A stretch of DNA of 64,000 bases from Proteus vulgaris (GCA_901472505.1 LR590468.1:2331501-2395500); one strand, 5' to 3'. Counted from the stretch's first letter, positions 10,209-22,774 are shown. The notes: generated by a model from the sequence alone, not told the origin. Made by a program: numbers and translations.

Positions 10209-10746
10209 GGCAAGTCCTTAATTAACTATCAGTTATTGTTTCTCAACAAAACTATTATTGTTGATGTCCTTTTCAAAAAATCAGCCAGTGTGCACCGCGA
10301 TTTGATTAGAGTAGCTTAAGTAATTTTAAGGGGAAGTAAAGGGAGTGACGGAAAAGAAGGACGTTGTATCCTCGTAGGATAAGTGACTTAGCGTAAAATA
10401 ATTGTTCACACGTTATTTACTGCTTTCGTTTCTTAAAATAAGTGTATTTACTTATATCATTCTCTTTCGTAAATATCCGAAATCTCGCTAAAGCCAGTCA
10501 GTTCTAATGTACATGGATTTTTTAATATGTAACAAAATGTGTATTTTTTTTCAAATTGTAATAGCGTTGATTTGTAAGGAAAAAATAGTCCTATTTTCAA
10601 AATAATACGCAAACTACGATTTTTATTCTCAAAGGACAAAAAATGCGCACCTAAAATTTAGTGTATCGCAGAAGATCTATTTAAATAGAGGCAAAAATAT
10701 CACCCATAGAGTGATTGTTAGATAATTAAAAAATCTTTATCAACAA
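10209..10746. other. Intergenic region upstream of hcp
   Basis: About 540 bases with no credible gene; a 60-codon frame on the minus strand (10457-10639) lacks a ribosome binding site and recognisable sequence. The region must hold the hcp promoter. The minus strand reads CTGGCTGATTTTTTGAAA at 10288-10271, which resembles a sigma-54 -24/-12 element except that the final GC is GA. A small inverted repeat, TATCC-TCGTA-GGATA, lies near 10368-10382. Confidence 0.5.
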
Positions 10747-10748
10747 AA

Positions 10749-10774
10749 AAAAGATCCCCTAAGGGATCTTTTTT
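10749..10774 (-). terminator. Terminator after yqjF
   Basis: Stem AAGATCCC / GGGATCTT with loop CTAA (10751-10770), flanked by A's on one side and T's on the other, so it can stop transcription from both strands. It lies 20 bases past the yqjF stop codon. Confidence 0.88.
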
Positions 10775-10790
10775 GTTTCTAAACTTGTTA

Positions 10791-11183
10791 TTACCAGTTT
10801 TTATTGAAAATACGATCTAAACTCCATTTACCAGGGCCTGTCACAACGAGTAATAAATATCCGCCTGCAATTGTCATGTTTTTCATAAACATTAATTGGT
10901 TCATGCCTTCAGCAAAATTACTGTGGAACAGTAACGCGGTTAAGAGAGTAAAGATCGCAGTAAAGATTGCTGTGGTGCGGGTTAAGAAACCAAATAAGAT
11001 TGCTAATCCACCACCTAATTCTAATAAAATAGTCAGTGGTAATAAGAAACCGGGAACGCCCATTGCTTGCATATATTGCTGTGTACCTTCGTAACCACCA
11101 ATTTTTCCATAGCCTGCGCTGATAAATAAAATTGGCATTAAAATACGGGCAATTAATAATGCAATGTCTTCAAATTTTTTCAT
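10791..11183 (-). CDS. yqjF: DoxX family inner-membrane protein YqjF
   Basis: YqjF is a small DoxX/SURF4-type membrane protein of uncertain role, reported in the E. coli literature as linked to the response to aromatic nitro compounds together with YhaJ. The 130 aa match E. coli YqjF closely in length and sequence: MPILFISAGYGKI, GVPGFLLPLTILLE, TRTTAIFTAIFTLLTALLFH, MKNMTIAGGYLLL and the C-terminal WSLDRIFNKNW. Four hydrophobic segments are apparent. It ends the yqjD-yqjE-yqjK-yqjF cluster, as in E. coli, though about 180 bases separate it from yqjK. Confidence 0.92.
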   Translation of the reverse strand: MKKFEDIALLIARILMPILFISAGYGKIGGYEGTQQYMQAMGVPGFLLPLTILLELGGGLAILFGFLTRTTAIFTAIFTLLTALLFHSNFAEGMNQLMFMKNMTIAGGYLLLVVTGPGKWSLDRIFNKNW

Positions 11184-11367
11184 GATGTTTATTCCTAATC
11201 AAACTCTATTATCTGCAATTTATATCTGTTTATATTTGTATTTTCGTTGGTTAATTTTCTTTTTTCAGAATTAATAACCACGGCTACAGTGTGAGAGATA
11301 CAATAATGGGAAATTGAAAAAGAGGATATTAAGAAGAATTAACATTCATAGACAAAAAAATTGATGT

Positions 11368-11673
11368 TTAATCTGAGGTTTTTTTGAATGACTTCTGTAT
11401 TGCTCTAATTAAGCCAAATGCACCGATAGCGCGTTGCCCTAACCGTATGATTTTTTTAGGGTGTTTAATACTATAAAGCGACATAAAACTGGCGCCTACT
11501 AAAAGGGCCGGTTTTAAAGAGACTAAAATGCGCCATGCTTTATCATAAGGCTCTGTTACATCAAGCCAAATTTGTGTACTTTGCCCTAAATCAGAGCGCT
11601 GTTGCTGAATTTTATTCAACAACAGCTTTTTACGTCTTGAGAGGATCGCCTGTTTATTTTGTCTGTTCATCAT
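11368..11673 (-). CDS. yqjK: YqjK-like protein
   Basis: YqjK is a small basic protein of unknown function in the yqjCDEKF cluster. The 101 aa sequence has a very basic N-terminal RRKKLLLNKI, a hydrophobic central segment (residues about 48-67, LVSLKPALLVGASFMSLYSI) and a basic C-terminus. The ATG at 11673 has a GGAG box seven bases upstream and lies inside the end of yqjE (20-base overlap), so translation is probably coupled. Confidence 0.85.
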   Translation of the reverse strand: MMNRQNKQAILSRRKKLLLNKIQQQRSDLGQSTQIWLDVTEPYDKAWRILVSLKPALLVGASFMSLYSIKHPKKIIRLGQRAIGAFGLIRAIQKSFKKTSD

Positions 11674-12063
11674 GATATTGCTCCAAAAGACGTTTATCTA
11701 ATTCTAATTGCTGGCGAGTATCGCCTAACAGGGTAGAATTTCGCACTTTTCTTAATGTCATGATGGCGCCAATAAGCGCACAGATAAGTAAAACAGCCGT
11801 TGTGATAGCTAAAGCATAAATTCGATATTCAGGAGAAATAGCCCAAAAAACCAGTATAAGTAAGCTCATTAAACCAAATGCAGTGAGTAACAAGGTGACC
11901 CCAGTCATGAGAATAAGCTGGATCAACGTTGTTTTTTCTTCTTCTAGTTCAATGGCAATTAATCGTAGGCGAGTTTCAATCATGCCTATAACGATTGCAC
12001 CAATTCTACTGAGAGAATTCAGAACCCGGAAGCGGGGCCCTGTGGTCTTTGCGTGTCACTCAT
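11654..12063 (-). CDS. yqjE: Inner-membrane protein YqjE, frame broken by -1 G
   Basis: YqjE is a phage-holin-superfamily-like membrane protein of unknown role. Two strong membrane segments, LILMTGVTLLLTAFGLMSLL and ALAITTAVLLICALIGAI, are followed by the conserved TLRKVRNSTLLGDTR. Family length is 134 aa in E. coli. The natural start is ATG 12063 (MSDTQRPQGP, as E. coli MADTHHAQGPG), seven bases after the yqjD stop, but the frame is lost at the G-run 12025-12027 (plus-strand C's); a fourth G restores 136 aa with SRIGAIVIGMIETRLRL. The uninterrupted part begins at 11983. I take the missing G to be a consensus error. Confidence 0.82.
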
Positions 12064-12069
12064 TATCAA

Positions 12070-12375
12070 TTATCGTTTGGCAAGTAGAACACCAAGAACA
12101 ACACCGACAGCAGCACCGATACCAATACCTGTCCATGGATTTTCACGAACGTAGTTATCTGCTTTTCCTGCCATTTCTTTAGTGTTATCAACAATTTCTC
12201 GGCCTGCATCGCTGAGTTTTGCTCGAGAACCTTTTATGGCAGATTCTGCTTTGGCTCGTAGGCTTTGGAGCTCTTCTTTGGATTTATCTGCAGAGGAGTT
12301 CAGCACTTCTTCTAGAGTATCAGCAAGAGATTTCAATTCACTACGCAGATCTTCGTTTGAACGTTGATGAGACAT
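12070..12375 (-). CDS. yqjD: ElaB/YqjD family ribosome-associated membrane protein
   Basis: YqjD is a tail-anchored inner-membrane protein that binds 70S ribosomes in stationary phase; its E. coli gene is RpoS-dependent. The 101 aa protein has a long charged amphipathic helix rich in Lys/Glu/Ser, the family signature YVRENPWTGIGIGAAVGVV near residues 75-93 and a C-terminal membrane anchor ending LLAKR. It heads the yqjD-E-K cluster; E. coli yqjC and mzrA, which would precede it, are not present here. Confidence 0.9.
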   Translation of the reverse strand: MSHQRSNEDLRSELKSLADTLEEVLNSSADKSKEELQSLRAKAESAIKGSRAKLSDAGREIVDNTKEMAGKADNYVRENPWTGIGIGAAVGVVLGVLLAKR

Positions 12376-12540
12376 AAGTAACTCCTTTAATAGAGATAGA
12401 ATGTGATACTTATAACAATAGACTAATTTGACAGCTTAATGAAATTAAATAATGACTTGATGGTAAAAAAAAGAGATAAATCTTAATTAAGTAGGGGGAT
12501 TAAAAGAATGAAACAGGGATTAAGGAGTGAGCATTTGAAG

Positions 12541-12580
12541 AAAAAAGGCCTGTTTAATAAGATGAAACAGGCCTTTTTTT
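12541..12580. terminator. Bidirectional terminator between yqjA and yqjD
   Basis: Stem AAAAAAGGCCTGTTT / AAACAGGCCTTTTTTT with a nine-base loop, A's before and T's after. It follows the yqjA stop on the minus strand, so yqjA and yqjDEKF appear to be separate units, unlike a simple read-through operon. Confidence 0.92.
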
Positions 12581-12625
12581 ACTGTGTAATGACAGTCAGA
12601 AAATCTTGATATTATTTGATAGGGA

Positions 12626-13288
12626 TTAAGCCTTTGCTTTTTTTTTCTTTTTAATTACAACCCAGATACTACCAATTAAACCGATTACTAATAGGCAAAC
12701 AGGTAATAGCATCAGGAAGTTCATTAAATGGTGTTCATATTGACGAAATAGTGGGCTATTACCTAATACATAACCCAATGTGGTCAGTATACCAACCCAT
12801 AAAAGTCCACTTAGCCAATTGAAAATTTGAAAGCGAGTATTATTCAAGCCAGCAAGGCCTGCAATCGTTGGCAACAATGTTCTGACGAAAGCTAAAAAGC
12901 GACCGATAAGTAATGCGGCTAAGCCATGACGATGAAAAAGCCCATGTGCACGTTGGTGGTAATGTTCTGGTAGATGCGATAGCCAACTACGTACTAACTT
13001 TGTATTACCAAGCCATCGTCCTTGAAGATAGCCCAACCAACAGCCTAGGCTCGCACCTGCGGTTAAAATAAGTAAGGTTAATGGAAAGTCCATTGTGTCT
13101 TTAGCAATTAACACACCCACTAAAATTAATAAGCTATCTCCTGGTAAGAAAGCCGCGGGTAATACTCCGTTTTCTAGGAATAGTATGGTGAATAACAAAA
13201 TGTAGATAATCCATATTAATGAGGGATTAGCTAAGGTTTCGTAATCTTGATGCCATAGCGCCAAGAAGAGCTCTCTTACGATTTCCAT
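12626..13288 (-). CDS. yqjA: DedA family membrane protein YqjA
   Basis: DedA proteins are inner-membrane proteins needed for proton-motive-force maintenance and envelope integrity; YqjA supports alkaline pH and drug tolerance in E. coli. The 220 aa length equals E. coli YqjA. Key motifs are [18 protein letters not shown] (with the conserved E and D near residues 38 and 50), [13 protein letters not shown], and [17 protein letters not shown] with its two arginines. Several hydrophobic segments and a lysine-rich C-terminal tail follow. It is transcribed divergently from sstT. Confidence 0.93.
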   Translation of the reverse strand: MEIVRELFLALWHQDYETLANPSLIWIIYILLFTILFLENGVLPAAFLPGDSLLILVGVLIAKDTMDFPLTLLILTAGASLGCWLGYLQGRWLGNTKLVRSWLSHLPEHYHQRAHGLFHRHGLAALLIGRFLAFVRTLLPTIAGLAGLNNTRFQIFNWLSGLLWVGILTTLGYVLGNSPLFRQYEHHLMNFLMLLPVCLLVIGLIGSIWVVIKKKKKAKA

Positions 13289-14022
13289 ATAAAAGGCTTC
13301 CTAAAACTGAGTCATTTGGGGGTAAATATAAATTCAATAAGTGTTGTAATAAATTTACCCGTTTTCCACTTCATAGGGTCTATTTTTCATTGTTTAAAAC
13401 AGCAACACTCTAACAAAATCAGGAAAAACTAGACAGAAAATTTTTCAACTCTATTACGATACAACTTACCCATAGATATGGGATCTTGAAAAATAGACAT
13501 TTAATCTCTTTTTGAGTTCAGAGTAGGTGATTTTTTAAAAGAAAACCTTGAGAGAAAAGATATTAAAAAGAGAAATATCACATTTTATTTTTATCAAAAA
13601 AGATAAATTTTCAATATCAATTGAAAGAAAATAAAAGGTTATCTTATTTAAATCATTCATCTTTTTTGTTTATTATTTATACAAATTGTGCTTGGAGAGA
13701 GTGCGTGATTGTTAGTGATTATGTTAATAAAAAAACTATCAGTTGATTAAGATAACAAAAAAGAAGAGAAGAAAAATAAAAAACAAGGTATTTGGGTAAG
13801 TATAACTTACTGATAATAATAATTTCTTTCATTTTTGGTTGGTATACTAAAAAGAACAAAATCCTATTATGATCACAGATATGTTATTTATTTGTTAACA
13901 ATGATGATTAATGCTGTATATTTTGCATAATCAGCTTTTCAGCGCGATTCAATTCCTTATACTGGCATTGCAAACACTCAAAAATGCCTTTTTTAAATAT
14001 TATTTTAAGTAATGGAATAGCT
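13289..14022. other. Long AT-rich divergent promoter region, yqjA / sstT
   Basis: About 730 bases without a credible gene. It must contain the promoters of yqjA and sstT. The only structure I see is a perfect 6-3-6 palindrome, GTAAGT-ATA-ACTTAC, at 13796-13810, about 215 bases before sstT, plus long A/T runs. Confidence 0.5.
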
Positions 14023-15276
14023 ATGGATAAACAACAATCCAGAGTCTTCAGCCTGTTCTTTAGGGGAAGCCTCGTCAAACAAATACTCATTGGTTTAGTT
14101 GCAGGGATCTTACTCGCTTGGTTAGCACCAGAAGTTGCCAAGATGATGAGCTTGTTAGGTACTCTGTTTATTAGTGCGCTGAAAGCCGTGGCGCCAGTGT
14201 TAGTCTGGGTTCTGGTAATGGCTTCGATTGCAAATCATCGCCAAGGGCAAAAATCGAATATTCGCCCTGTATTAATTTTATATCTATTAGCAACGTTCTT
14301 TGCTTCTTTAACGGCAGTTTTTGCAAGTTTTATGTTCCCATCTGTTTTAACACTAGTGGTCAACGAATCGCAATTAACTCCACCTGAAAATATCGCGGAG
14401 GTACTCAAAGGGGTGTTAATTAATGTGGTTGCTAACCCTGTTGATGCACTTATCAATGGTAACTATATGGGGATCTTAGCATGGTCTATTGGTTTAGGTT
14501 TGGCATTACGCCATGCAAGTGATACTACAAAAGCATTAACGCAAGATTTAGCTGACGCTGTAACAAATGTTGTACGTGTTGTTATTCGTCTAGCGCCTAT
14601 TGGTATTTTTGGGTTGGTATCATCAACGATAGCAACAACAGGTTTTGAAGTTTTAGCCGGTTATTTACATGTTCTGGTGGTGTTGATTGGCAGTATGCTA
14701 TTTGTTGCTTTAGTCGTGAATCCACTGATTGTATTTTGGAAAATCCGCAGTAACCCATATCCATTAGTATGGGCATGTTTGCGTGAAAGTGGCGTCACCG
14801 CCTTCTTTACACGTAGCTCAGCGGCAAATATTCCTGTGAATATGGCGATGTGCCGTCGCATGAATTTAAACGAAGATACTTATTCTGTTTCAATTCCATT
14901 AGGTGCGACAATCAATATGGGCGGAGCCGCAATCACCATTACTATTTTGACATTAGCCGCGGTAAATACATTGGGTATGTCTGTTGATGTGCCTACGGCA
15001 TTGTTATTAAGTCTTGTTGCTGCTGTTTGTGCTTGTGGTGCATCAGGTGTTGCAGGGGGATCTTTACTGTTAATTCCATTGGCTTGTAGCATGTTTGGTA
15101 TTAGCAATGATATCGCGATGCAAGTGGTTGCTGTGGGTGTGATGATTGGTGTATTACAAGATTCAGCAGAAACAGCACTTAACTCATCAACCGATGTTCT
15201 TTTTACGGCAACCGTCTGTATTGCTGAAGATAACCGTATTTCAGATAATCCATTAACTGAAAAAAATAATGGGTAA
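14023..15276 (+). CDS. sstT: Serine/threonine:sodium symporter SstT
   Basis: SstT imports L-serine and L-threonine with Na+ and belongs to the DAACS (glutamate transporter) family. Family motifs are clear: [20 protein letters not shown] (serine-rich re-entrant loop), [20 protein letters not shown], and [20 protein letters not shown] near the C-terminus, with about eight membrane helices. From ATG 14023 ([20 protein letters not shown]) the protein is 417 aa, near the 414 of E. coli; the ATG at 13984 would add 13 non-conserved residues. The gene ends at a strong terminator shared with fadH. Confidence 0.95.
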   Translation: MDKQQSRVFSLFFRGSLVKQILIGLVAGILLAWLAPEVAKMMSLLGTLFISALKAVAPVLVWVLVMASIANHRQGQKSNIRPVLILYLLATFFASLTAVFASFMFPSVLTLVVNESQLTPPENIAEVLKGVLINVVANPVDALINGNYMGILAWSIGLGLALRHASDTTKALTQDLADAVTNVVRVVIRLAPIGIFGLVSSTIATTGFEVLAGYLHVLVVLIGSMLFVALVVNPLIVFWKIRSNPYPLVWACLRESGVTAFFTRSSAANIPVNMAMCRRMNLNEDTYSVSIPLGATINMGGAAITITILTLAAVNTLGMSVDVPTALLLSLVAAVCACGASGVAGGSLLLIPLACSMFGISNDIAMQVVAVGVMIGVLQDSAETALNSSTDVLFTATVCIAEDNRISDNPLTEKNNG

Positions 15277-15333
15277 AATGGGTAAGTAGTAAGACAGGAA
15301 GAGTAGTAAAAAATAATAATTAATAATAAAAAA

Positions 15334-15365
15334 AGAACCCCACATTTTTATGTGGGGTTTCTTTT
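15334..15365. terminator. Bidirectional terminator between sstT and fadH
   Basis: Stem AGAACCCCACA / TGTGGGGTTTCT around the loop TTTTTA, with A-rich and T-rich flanks on both sides, between convergent genes. Confidence 0.93.
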
Positions 15366-15387
15366 TACTCAGACATTGAAAAAGATA

Positions 15388-17418
<2,031 letters not shown>

Positions 17419-17675
17419 TTATACTGGTCAGATGAGATATCTATAGCATAACGAGAAGTGAGAGGTTAAGAGTTCATTATGTTAATAAGTTGTGATCTTA
17501 ATCATGGAAAAGGTGATTAGGGTGTTATAAATCGATAATAATCTAAGTAATCGATTAATGAGAACAAATAATGATAATAAAAACTACACTCATTCATAAT
17601 TATTCATCATATAATGGTTAACACCTATTAATACGTATTAAAAACACACATCATTATTTTGAATTTGGAGACGTT

Positions 17676-18092
17676 ATGATTAATAAATTTAATCAACTTG
17701 TTGACTGTTCTGACTTGGGTAAGCTTGTACTACGTGTTTCTCTTGGTGTTTTAATGTTGTTGCATGGTCTTCATAAAATGGAACCAGGTGGATTAGCAGG
17801 TATTCAGGGAATGTTAGCTAACTTTAATCTACCTGCTTTTATTGCTTATGGTACGCTGGTTGGTGAAGTTGTTGCGCCTATTTTATTGATTATTGGTCTA
17901 TTTACACGAGTATCTGCTTTGGTTTTAGCAGGTACCATGTTTGTTGCTGTACTCATGGTTCATTCTGGTGATTTGTTTGCATTAAACCCTAAAACAGGGG
18001 GATGGGCACCAGAAAGTGCTGGTTTCTATCTATTTGCTGCGATTGCAGTGATGTTTTTAGGTAGTGGCCGTTTTGCTGTTAAAAAAGATTAA
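17676..18092 (+). CDS. DoxX family membrane protein
   Basis: This 138 aa protein is a second, divergent DoxX paralogue, unrelated in detail to yqjF in this window. It has four hydrophobic segments: LVLRVSLGVLMLLHGLHK, YGTLVGEVVAPILLIIGLFT, ALVLAGTMFVAVLMVHSG and FYLFAAIAVMFLG. The GLHKM and GEVVAPILL motifs are typical of the family. A good GGAG box (tttGGAGacgtt) precedes the ATG. Function is unknown; family members have been linked to redox homeostasis. The upstream gap holds an AT-rich stretch resembling a Fur box at 17567-17585. Confidence 0.85.
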   Translation: MINKFNQLVDCSDLGKLVLRVSLGVLMLLHGLHKMEPGGLAGIQGMLANFNLPAFIAYGTLVGEVVAPILLIIGLFTRVSALVLAGTMFVAVLMVHSGDLFALNPKTGGWAPESAGFYLFAAIAVMFLGSGRFAVKKD

Positions 18093-18155
18093 TAAATTTT
18101 ATAGTCAGTATTCTTGAATGTGTTTATAGTGACTTGATTAAATTTGATGAATAAG

Positions 18156-18190
18156 CGCCCAGTTTAATAACAAACTGGGCGTTTTCTTTT
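18156..18190. terminator. Bidirectional terminator between doxX and pqqL
   Basis: Perfect 10-bp stem CGCCCAGTTT / AAACTGGGCG (18156-18165, 18172-18181), loop AATAAC, then TTTTCTTTTT. Confidence 0.95.
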
Positions 18191-18204
18191 TCACTCTTCA
18201 AGGC

Positions 18205-21004
18205 TTATTTTTTATTGGGTGGTGTTAATTTAAAGACTTTTTCATTTTCTCCTAACCATTGGCGGGCGACTTGGTTGATATCATTCACTCTTAATGTTTT
18301 TATAATGGCTGGATTGGTGAGTAAACGCTGATATTGTTTGTCATCGGTTGCGACTTGTGCAAGGGCCTCTGTCCAATAACTTGCACTGTCATTGACCTGT
18401 GAATTTTCAGTTAGCCAGATATTTTTAGCCTCTTGTAACTCTTTCTCTGTAATACCTGATCGCTTAACTTCGTTGACGACTTTACGAGCTAAAGTGATAA
18501 GTTCATCAGCACGTTCTGGTGATGCGGTAAAATTTAAACGACCTGCGTAGTAACTTGTCGGTAATTTTGTGAGTATTTCAGAAAAACCCAGTGAGTAAAT
18601 TCCACCTGCTTGTTCGCGTAAGTTAAGTCTTAAGCGTTGACTAACGACGGTATCTAGTAAATTCAGTGCCAGCACCTGTTGTTGTGACCATTGAGCAGGC
18701 GCTGCATATTGAATACTTACCATACTCTTATCACTGCTTGCGATAGGATATGTTTTGCTAAAGGAAGTCAGCTTTGGATTAATGGCTGGATCTGCCCAGA
18801 ATAGACGTTGTTCAGAGCGTGTTGGCAGGCTGGCAACCCAGCGCTCAATCAGCGGTTTTATCTGATTAATATTGACAGAGCCACTGATAACTAATGTCAT
18901 ATCAGCAGGTTGCCCTAAAATCATTTGGTTGGTTTGTTTTAATTGTTGAGCTGTAAACTGTTTCCAAGCTCCTTGAGGCGAAACGATTAGACGCTCACCA
19001 TTTTGATAACTTTCTTTATTGATATTATCTAAGAATGTGCGTTCAACAGGTGTTTTTGAAATACCTAATGCCATGGCTTGCTTCTGTTGCTCTAACTTCT
19101 CACCATTAAACTGTGGAGAAGTTATTTTTAGATGCATTAATGTGAGTAAGGTTTCTAATTCGTCAATCGGGGCTTCGCCACGGAAACCATGGAATAACAG
19201 TTCACTGTAAGGACGTAAACTAATTTGGTGTTGTTTGGTAAATAACGCTAATTCACGTGCATTATAATGACCGTATCCACTTACTTCAGGTAATTTTAAT
19301 GCCCACTGCACCATACCTAAGCTTTGATTCGTTTCAAGTGATGAGCCTCCTGGAATACGCAGAGAAACCTGAATATTATCTTTAAGATAATTGTCATTTT
19401 TTACAATCACTTTTACGTTATTGCTCAGTGTCCATTCTTGTGTTTTTTCAATCGGCAATGATTGTGTTGAAATAATTGAACCTGTGAGTTCAGGTTTAAT
19501 ATCTAACACAACAGCTTGCGTTTTTAACGTAAATGCCCCTAGGTTTGATTGTCTAATTTCTTGCCAGCGTTGTGCGACTTTGGTTGCATTAAACAAATTA
19601 GCATCACTATCAGGGCCAATGACGGCAACTCGTGGTGATGATTGTTTTAGGTATTGAGCAAAATAAGCTGATAATGTTTCAGGTGTGACTTTATTGATTA
19701 ATTGATAACTTAAATTTAGCGCCTGTTTTTTAGTTTGAATTGGCATCTCCAATTCAATTGCCGTTGTGATTTGGTTGGCTAAATAATTGTGCTCATAATG
19801 CTCTTCACCCGTGGCTTGTTGGCTTAGACGTTTTTAGCATTGCGTTACGGGCATTATCTAACTCTTCTTGAGTTACTGGAACAGAGGCTAGGCGTTGAAC
19901 TTCTGTAAATAAGATATCTAATGCACCTTGATAATCATTGCCTTTAGGGTGCGCAATCATCAATTGTTGTGAACGACGAGAGTTCAGCATTGCGCCTTGC
20001 GTATTCGCACTAATAGAGGTAATTAAGCCATTATCAACGATAGTAGAGAAGCGTTGATTTAAAATTGATAACCATAATGAATCCATTAAATCTTCATATT
20101 GGCCCTGGCGACTGTTTAAAGGGGCGGGCAAAGTACGTTGCAAGGTGAACTGTAAGATACGTGAACCTTGCTCTTTGTCGAAAATCGTTTTAACCAGTAG
20201 ATCTTTATGGTCAATAAAATTGTGCCAAGATGGTGAGTCAATGCCTTTATTCTCGCTATTTTTAGCATTAAATAGTTGTTTAATATCCGCAATAGCGTCA
20301 CCTTGATTAAAGTTACCGACCAGCACTAATGCCATTCTTTCTGGTTGATACCAAGTATCATAATAGCGTTTGGCATCTTTGACATCGCCGTGCTTAACGA
20401 TTTCCAAATCACCAATAGGATCACGTTCCAAATAACGACTACCGTAATAACGCAATTCTTCTAACTGACGGTTAATACGAAAACCGATACCTTGGCGTAA
20501 ACGCCACTCTTCAACAATAACAGGGCGCTCTTTATCAAATTCAATAGGGTCAAATGTCATTTCAAATGCCCAGTCTGATAAGATCCTTAACCCTGTTTTA
20601 ATCTGGATCGGGTTTGCATTCGGCAATGACAGTTTATAGGTCGTCGCATTTAAGCTTGTCGCGGCATTAACATGACTACCTAATTTCATGCCTAGGCTTT
20701 CAAGCTGTTTAAAGCCCGTAGTTCCCGGAAAATGAGTTGTCCCTTTAAATGCCATATGTTCAGTAAAGTGTGAAAAACCAAGCTGTTTTTCATCTTCTTG
20801 AACAGAACCACTTTTTACCAAAAGACGCATTTCAACACCTGTTTGTGGGCGTTGCAGTAAGTAGACCTCTAAACCATTATCTAGGGTAAAATGGCGAATA
20901 TCAGGACGCAGCAATAGCGTGTTTTTGTCATTTTGATTCGAGGTGCTTGTCGCACAACCTAAAAGTGAAAGACTGACTGAAATAATCAGTAATTTACGAT
21001 ACAT
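18205..21004 (-). CDS. pqqL: M16 zinc protease PqqL/FusC-like, predicted lipoprotein, frame broken by +1 A
   Basis: This periplasmic-type M16 protease belongs with PqqL of E. coli and FusC, which cleaves imported ferredoxin in Pectobacterium. The zinc motif HFTEH is at residues 79-83, and the expected downstream glutamate lies in VIVEEWRLRQG. The N-terminus is a lipoprotein signal, SLSLLGC, with the lipobox cysteine at residue 17. The second M16 half includes YAGRLNFTASPERADELI. The frame breaks at the A-run opposite 19831-19835: with four A's it reads AMLKRLSQQATGEEHYEHNY and totals 932 aa (931 in E. coli). As given, pieces are 21004-19805 and 19752-18205. The start overlaps the yddA end by 11 bases. 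Substrate unknown. Confidence 0.88.
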
Positions 21005-22704
21005 ATTCGGTAACTCCAGCAGGTTGAGAGGAGGACTCGGTAGGGGCTTTGAGTGAAATCACATTATCTGCAATCACATGTGTAAAGCGTTGGTGGCTCA
21101 CTAAGGCAATACCTGTAGTTGGCAGATGTTGTTTTAGCAACTGCAACATATTCAATGCATTTTGTTCATCAAGTGCAGAGGTGGTTTCATCTAATAAAAT
21201 AAGATCAGGTTTATTGAGCAATAAACGGGCAAAAATAAGACGTTGTTGCTCACCGCCTGATAGACGTGTTGTCCAATCCGTTTCCAGTGAAAGTTGGTTT
21301 TTTATTTTGTCTAAGCCCACCAAATGAAGTACTTCTTCATACTCTTTAGTGGAGAATTGATTAGGCTGACAAGGATAAGCGAGCAAACTGTCTAAACGAG
21401 CAAAAGGCAGATACATACGTTGTGGGATCCAACACACATTTGGTGAACGTTGAATTTCCCCTTTGAAATAAGGCCAATGCCCACTTAATGCTCTAAGCAG
21501 TGTTGATTTACCTAAACCAGAGCAACCTTCAATAACGGTTAACTCACCTGCTTTTACAGAGAAGTTAATATCTTGGATTAACAGGCTGTCATCTTGCATA
21601 AACAGAGAAAGGTTGGCTTTCAATTTAGTCTGTTTATCATTTAAATCGGTGATTTCTGGCTCATGATCATGCTCTAAAAGTACCACGAAGTTATAAAGAC
21701 GAGTCACCGTTGCCTGCCATGCGGCAATCTCTTTATAAGAGAAAATAAACCAGCTTAATGCACCTGCAACACTAGAGAATGCTTGTCTTAATTGCATTAA
21801 TCCCCCTAGCATTAATTCGCCAGCAAGGAATTTAGGTAAGGCAAAAATAATCGGTGCCATTGCAGTCGCTTGTTGATAGCCCACAGTAAAGAATGCAAGA
21901 TTTCTTTCGTAGCGAATGAGGTTGTTCCAGTTACGAATAACCCCTAAAAAACGACCCATTAATTCATTACGATCGCTCATTTCACCCCTCTGACCTGCAA
22001 TTGCATCACCATGTTGTTTACGGGTGATGAGAGCAGTACGGTAATCAGCCTCTTTGCGCTGTTTATCCATATTAATCTTACGCAAGGGGGAGCCAATAAA
22101 CTGCGTAATGGTGATCCCGATAATGGTATAGATAATGCAAGCCCAAAACATATACCCAGGAATAGTCCACTCACTCTTCCCTAATGTGAAAGAAATGGCA
22201 CCCAGACAATGACCAAAGAATGGTAGCAAAAGAGATAAGTGTGAGTAACGAGTGTAAGAACGTGACCGTTAAGCGCATTGTTGATTCAATTAGTAAACGA
22301 ATATCTTCTGCAATACGCTGATCCGGGTTATCAGGCTCTTGAGACGTCAATCTTAACATGTAGTGTTTACTGTTTTTTGATAACCAGCGACCGAGGACTT
22401 GTTCAGTCATGCCTTCTCGCCAGCGAATAACCATTTTTTGGCGTAAGAAATCACCCATTACCACGACAGTCATTAATCCCGCAATAATAACAACAAATTG
22501 TTGAAGAAGTGTGTAGAGCGCTTGTCCATCAAGTTGCTGTAATGCGTTATAGAAACTGCCATTCCATTCATTCATTTTGACGTTAAACCAGACGGATGAC
22601 AGGGTTAAGGTCAAAGAGACAATCAATAGACACCAGCAGTAAAGGGCTTCACGCTGCCCCCAAAAAGGTGAAACTAAATAGAAAAATTGTTTTATTGTTT
22701 TCAT
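20994..22704 (-). CDS. yddA: YddA/FusD-like ABC transporter, frame broken by +1 G
   Basis: YddA is a half-size ABC protein of the SbmA/BacA-like family, with fused membrane and ATPase domains, that in Fus-type systems is thought to act on peptides released by the protease. The membrane part has FFYLVSPFWGQREALYCW at the start and the family MNEWNGSFYNALQQLD motif. The ATPase has Walker A GCSGLGKSTLL, signature LSGGEQQR and Walker B LILLDETTSALD. The frame is lost at the G-run opposite 22201-22203; two G's restore LWSLSGAISFTLGKSEW and a 569 aa protein (561 in E. coli). As given, the frames are 22704-22171 and 22229-20994. It lies 70 bases after the receptor gene and overlaps pqqL. Confidence 0.87.
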
Positions 22705-22774
22705 TGCTTATTGGTCATATTTTTTATTGTGTATCGACTTGGTTGCTCACATTAACTTCAACTTCGGCAATTTA

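Noticed and set aside
10457..10639. 60-codon minus-strand frame between hcp and yqjF
   Set aside because: No ribosome binding site, no recognisable sequence, AT-rich composition in which such frames arise by chance.
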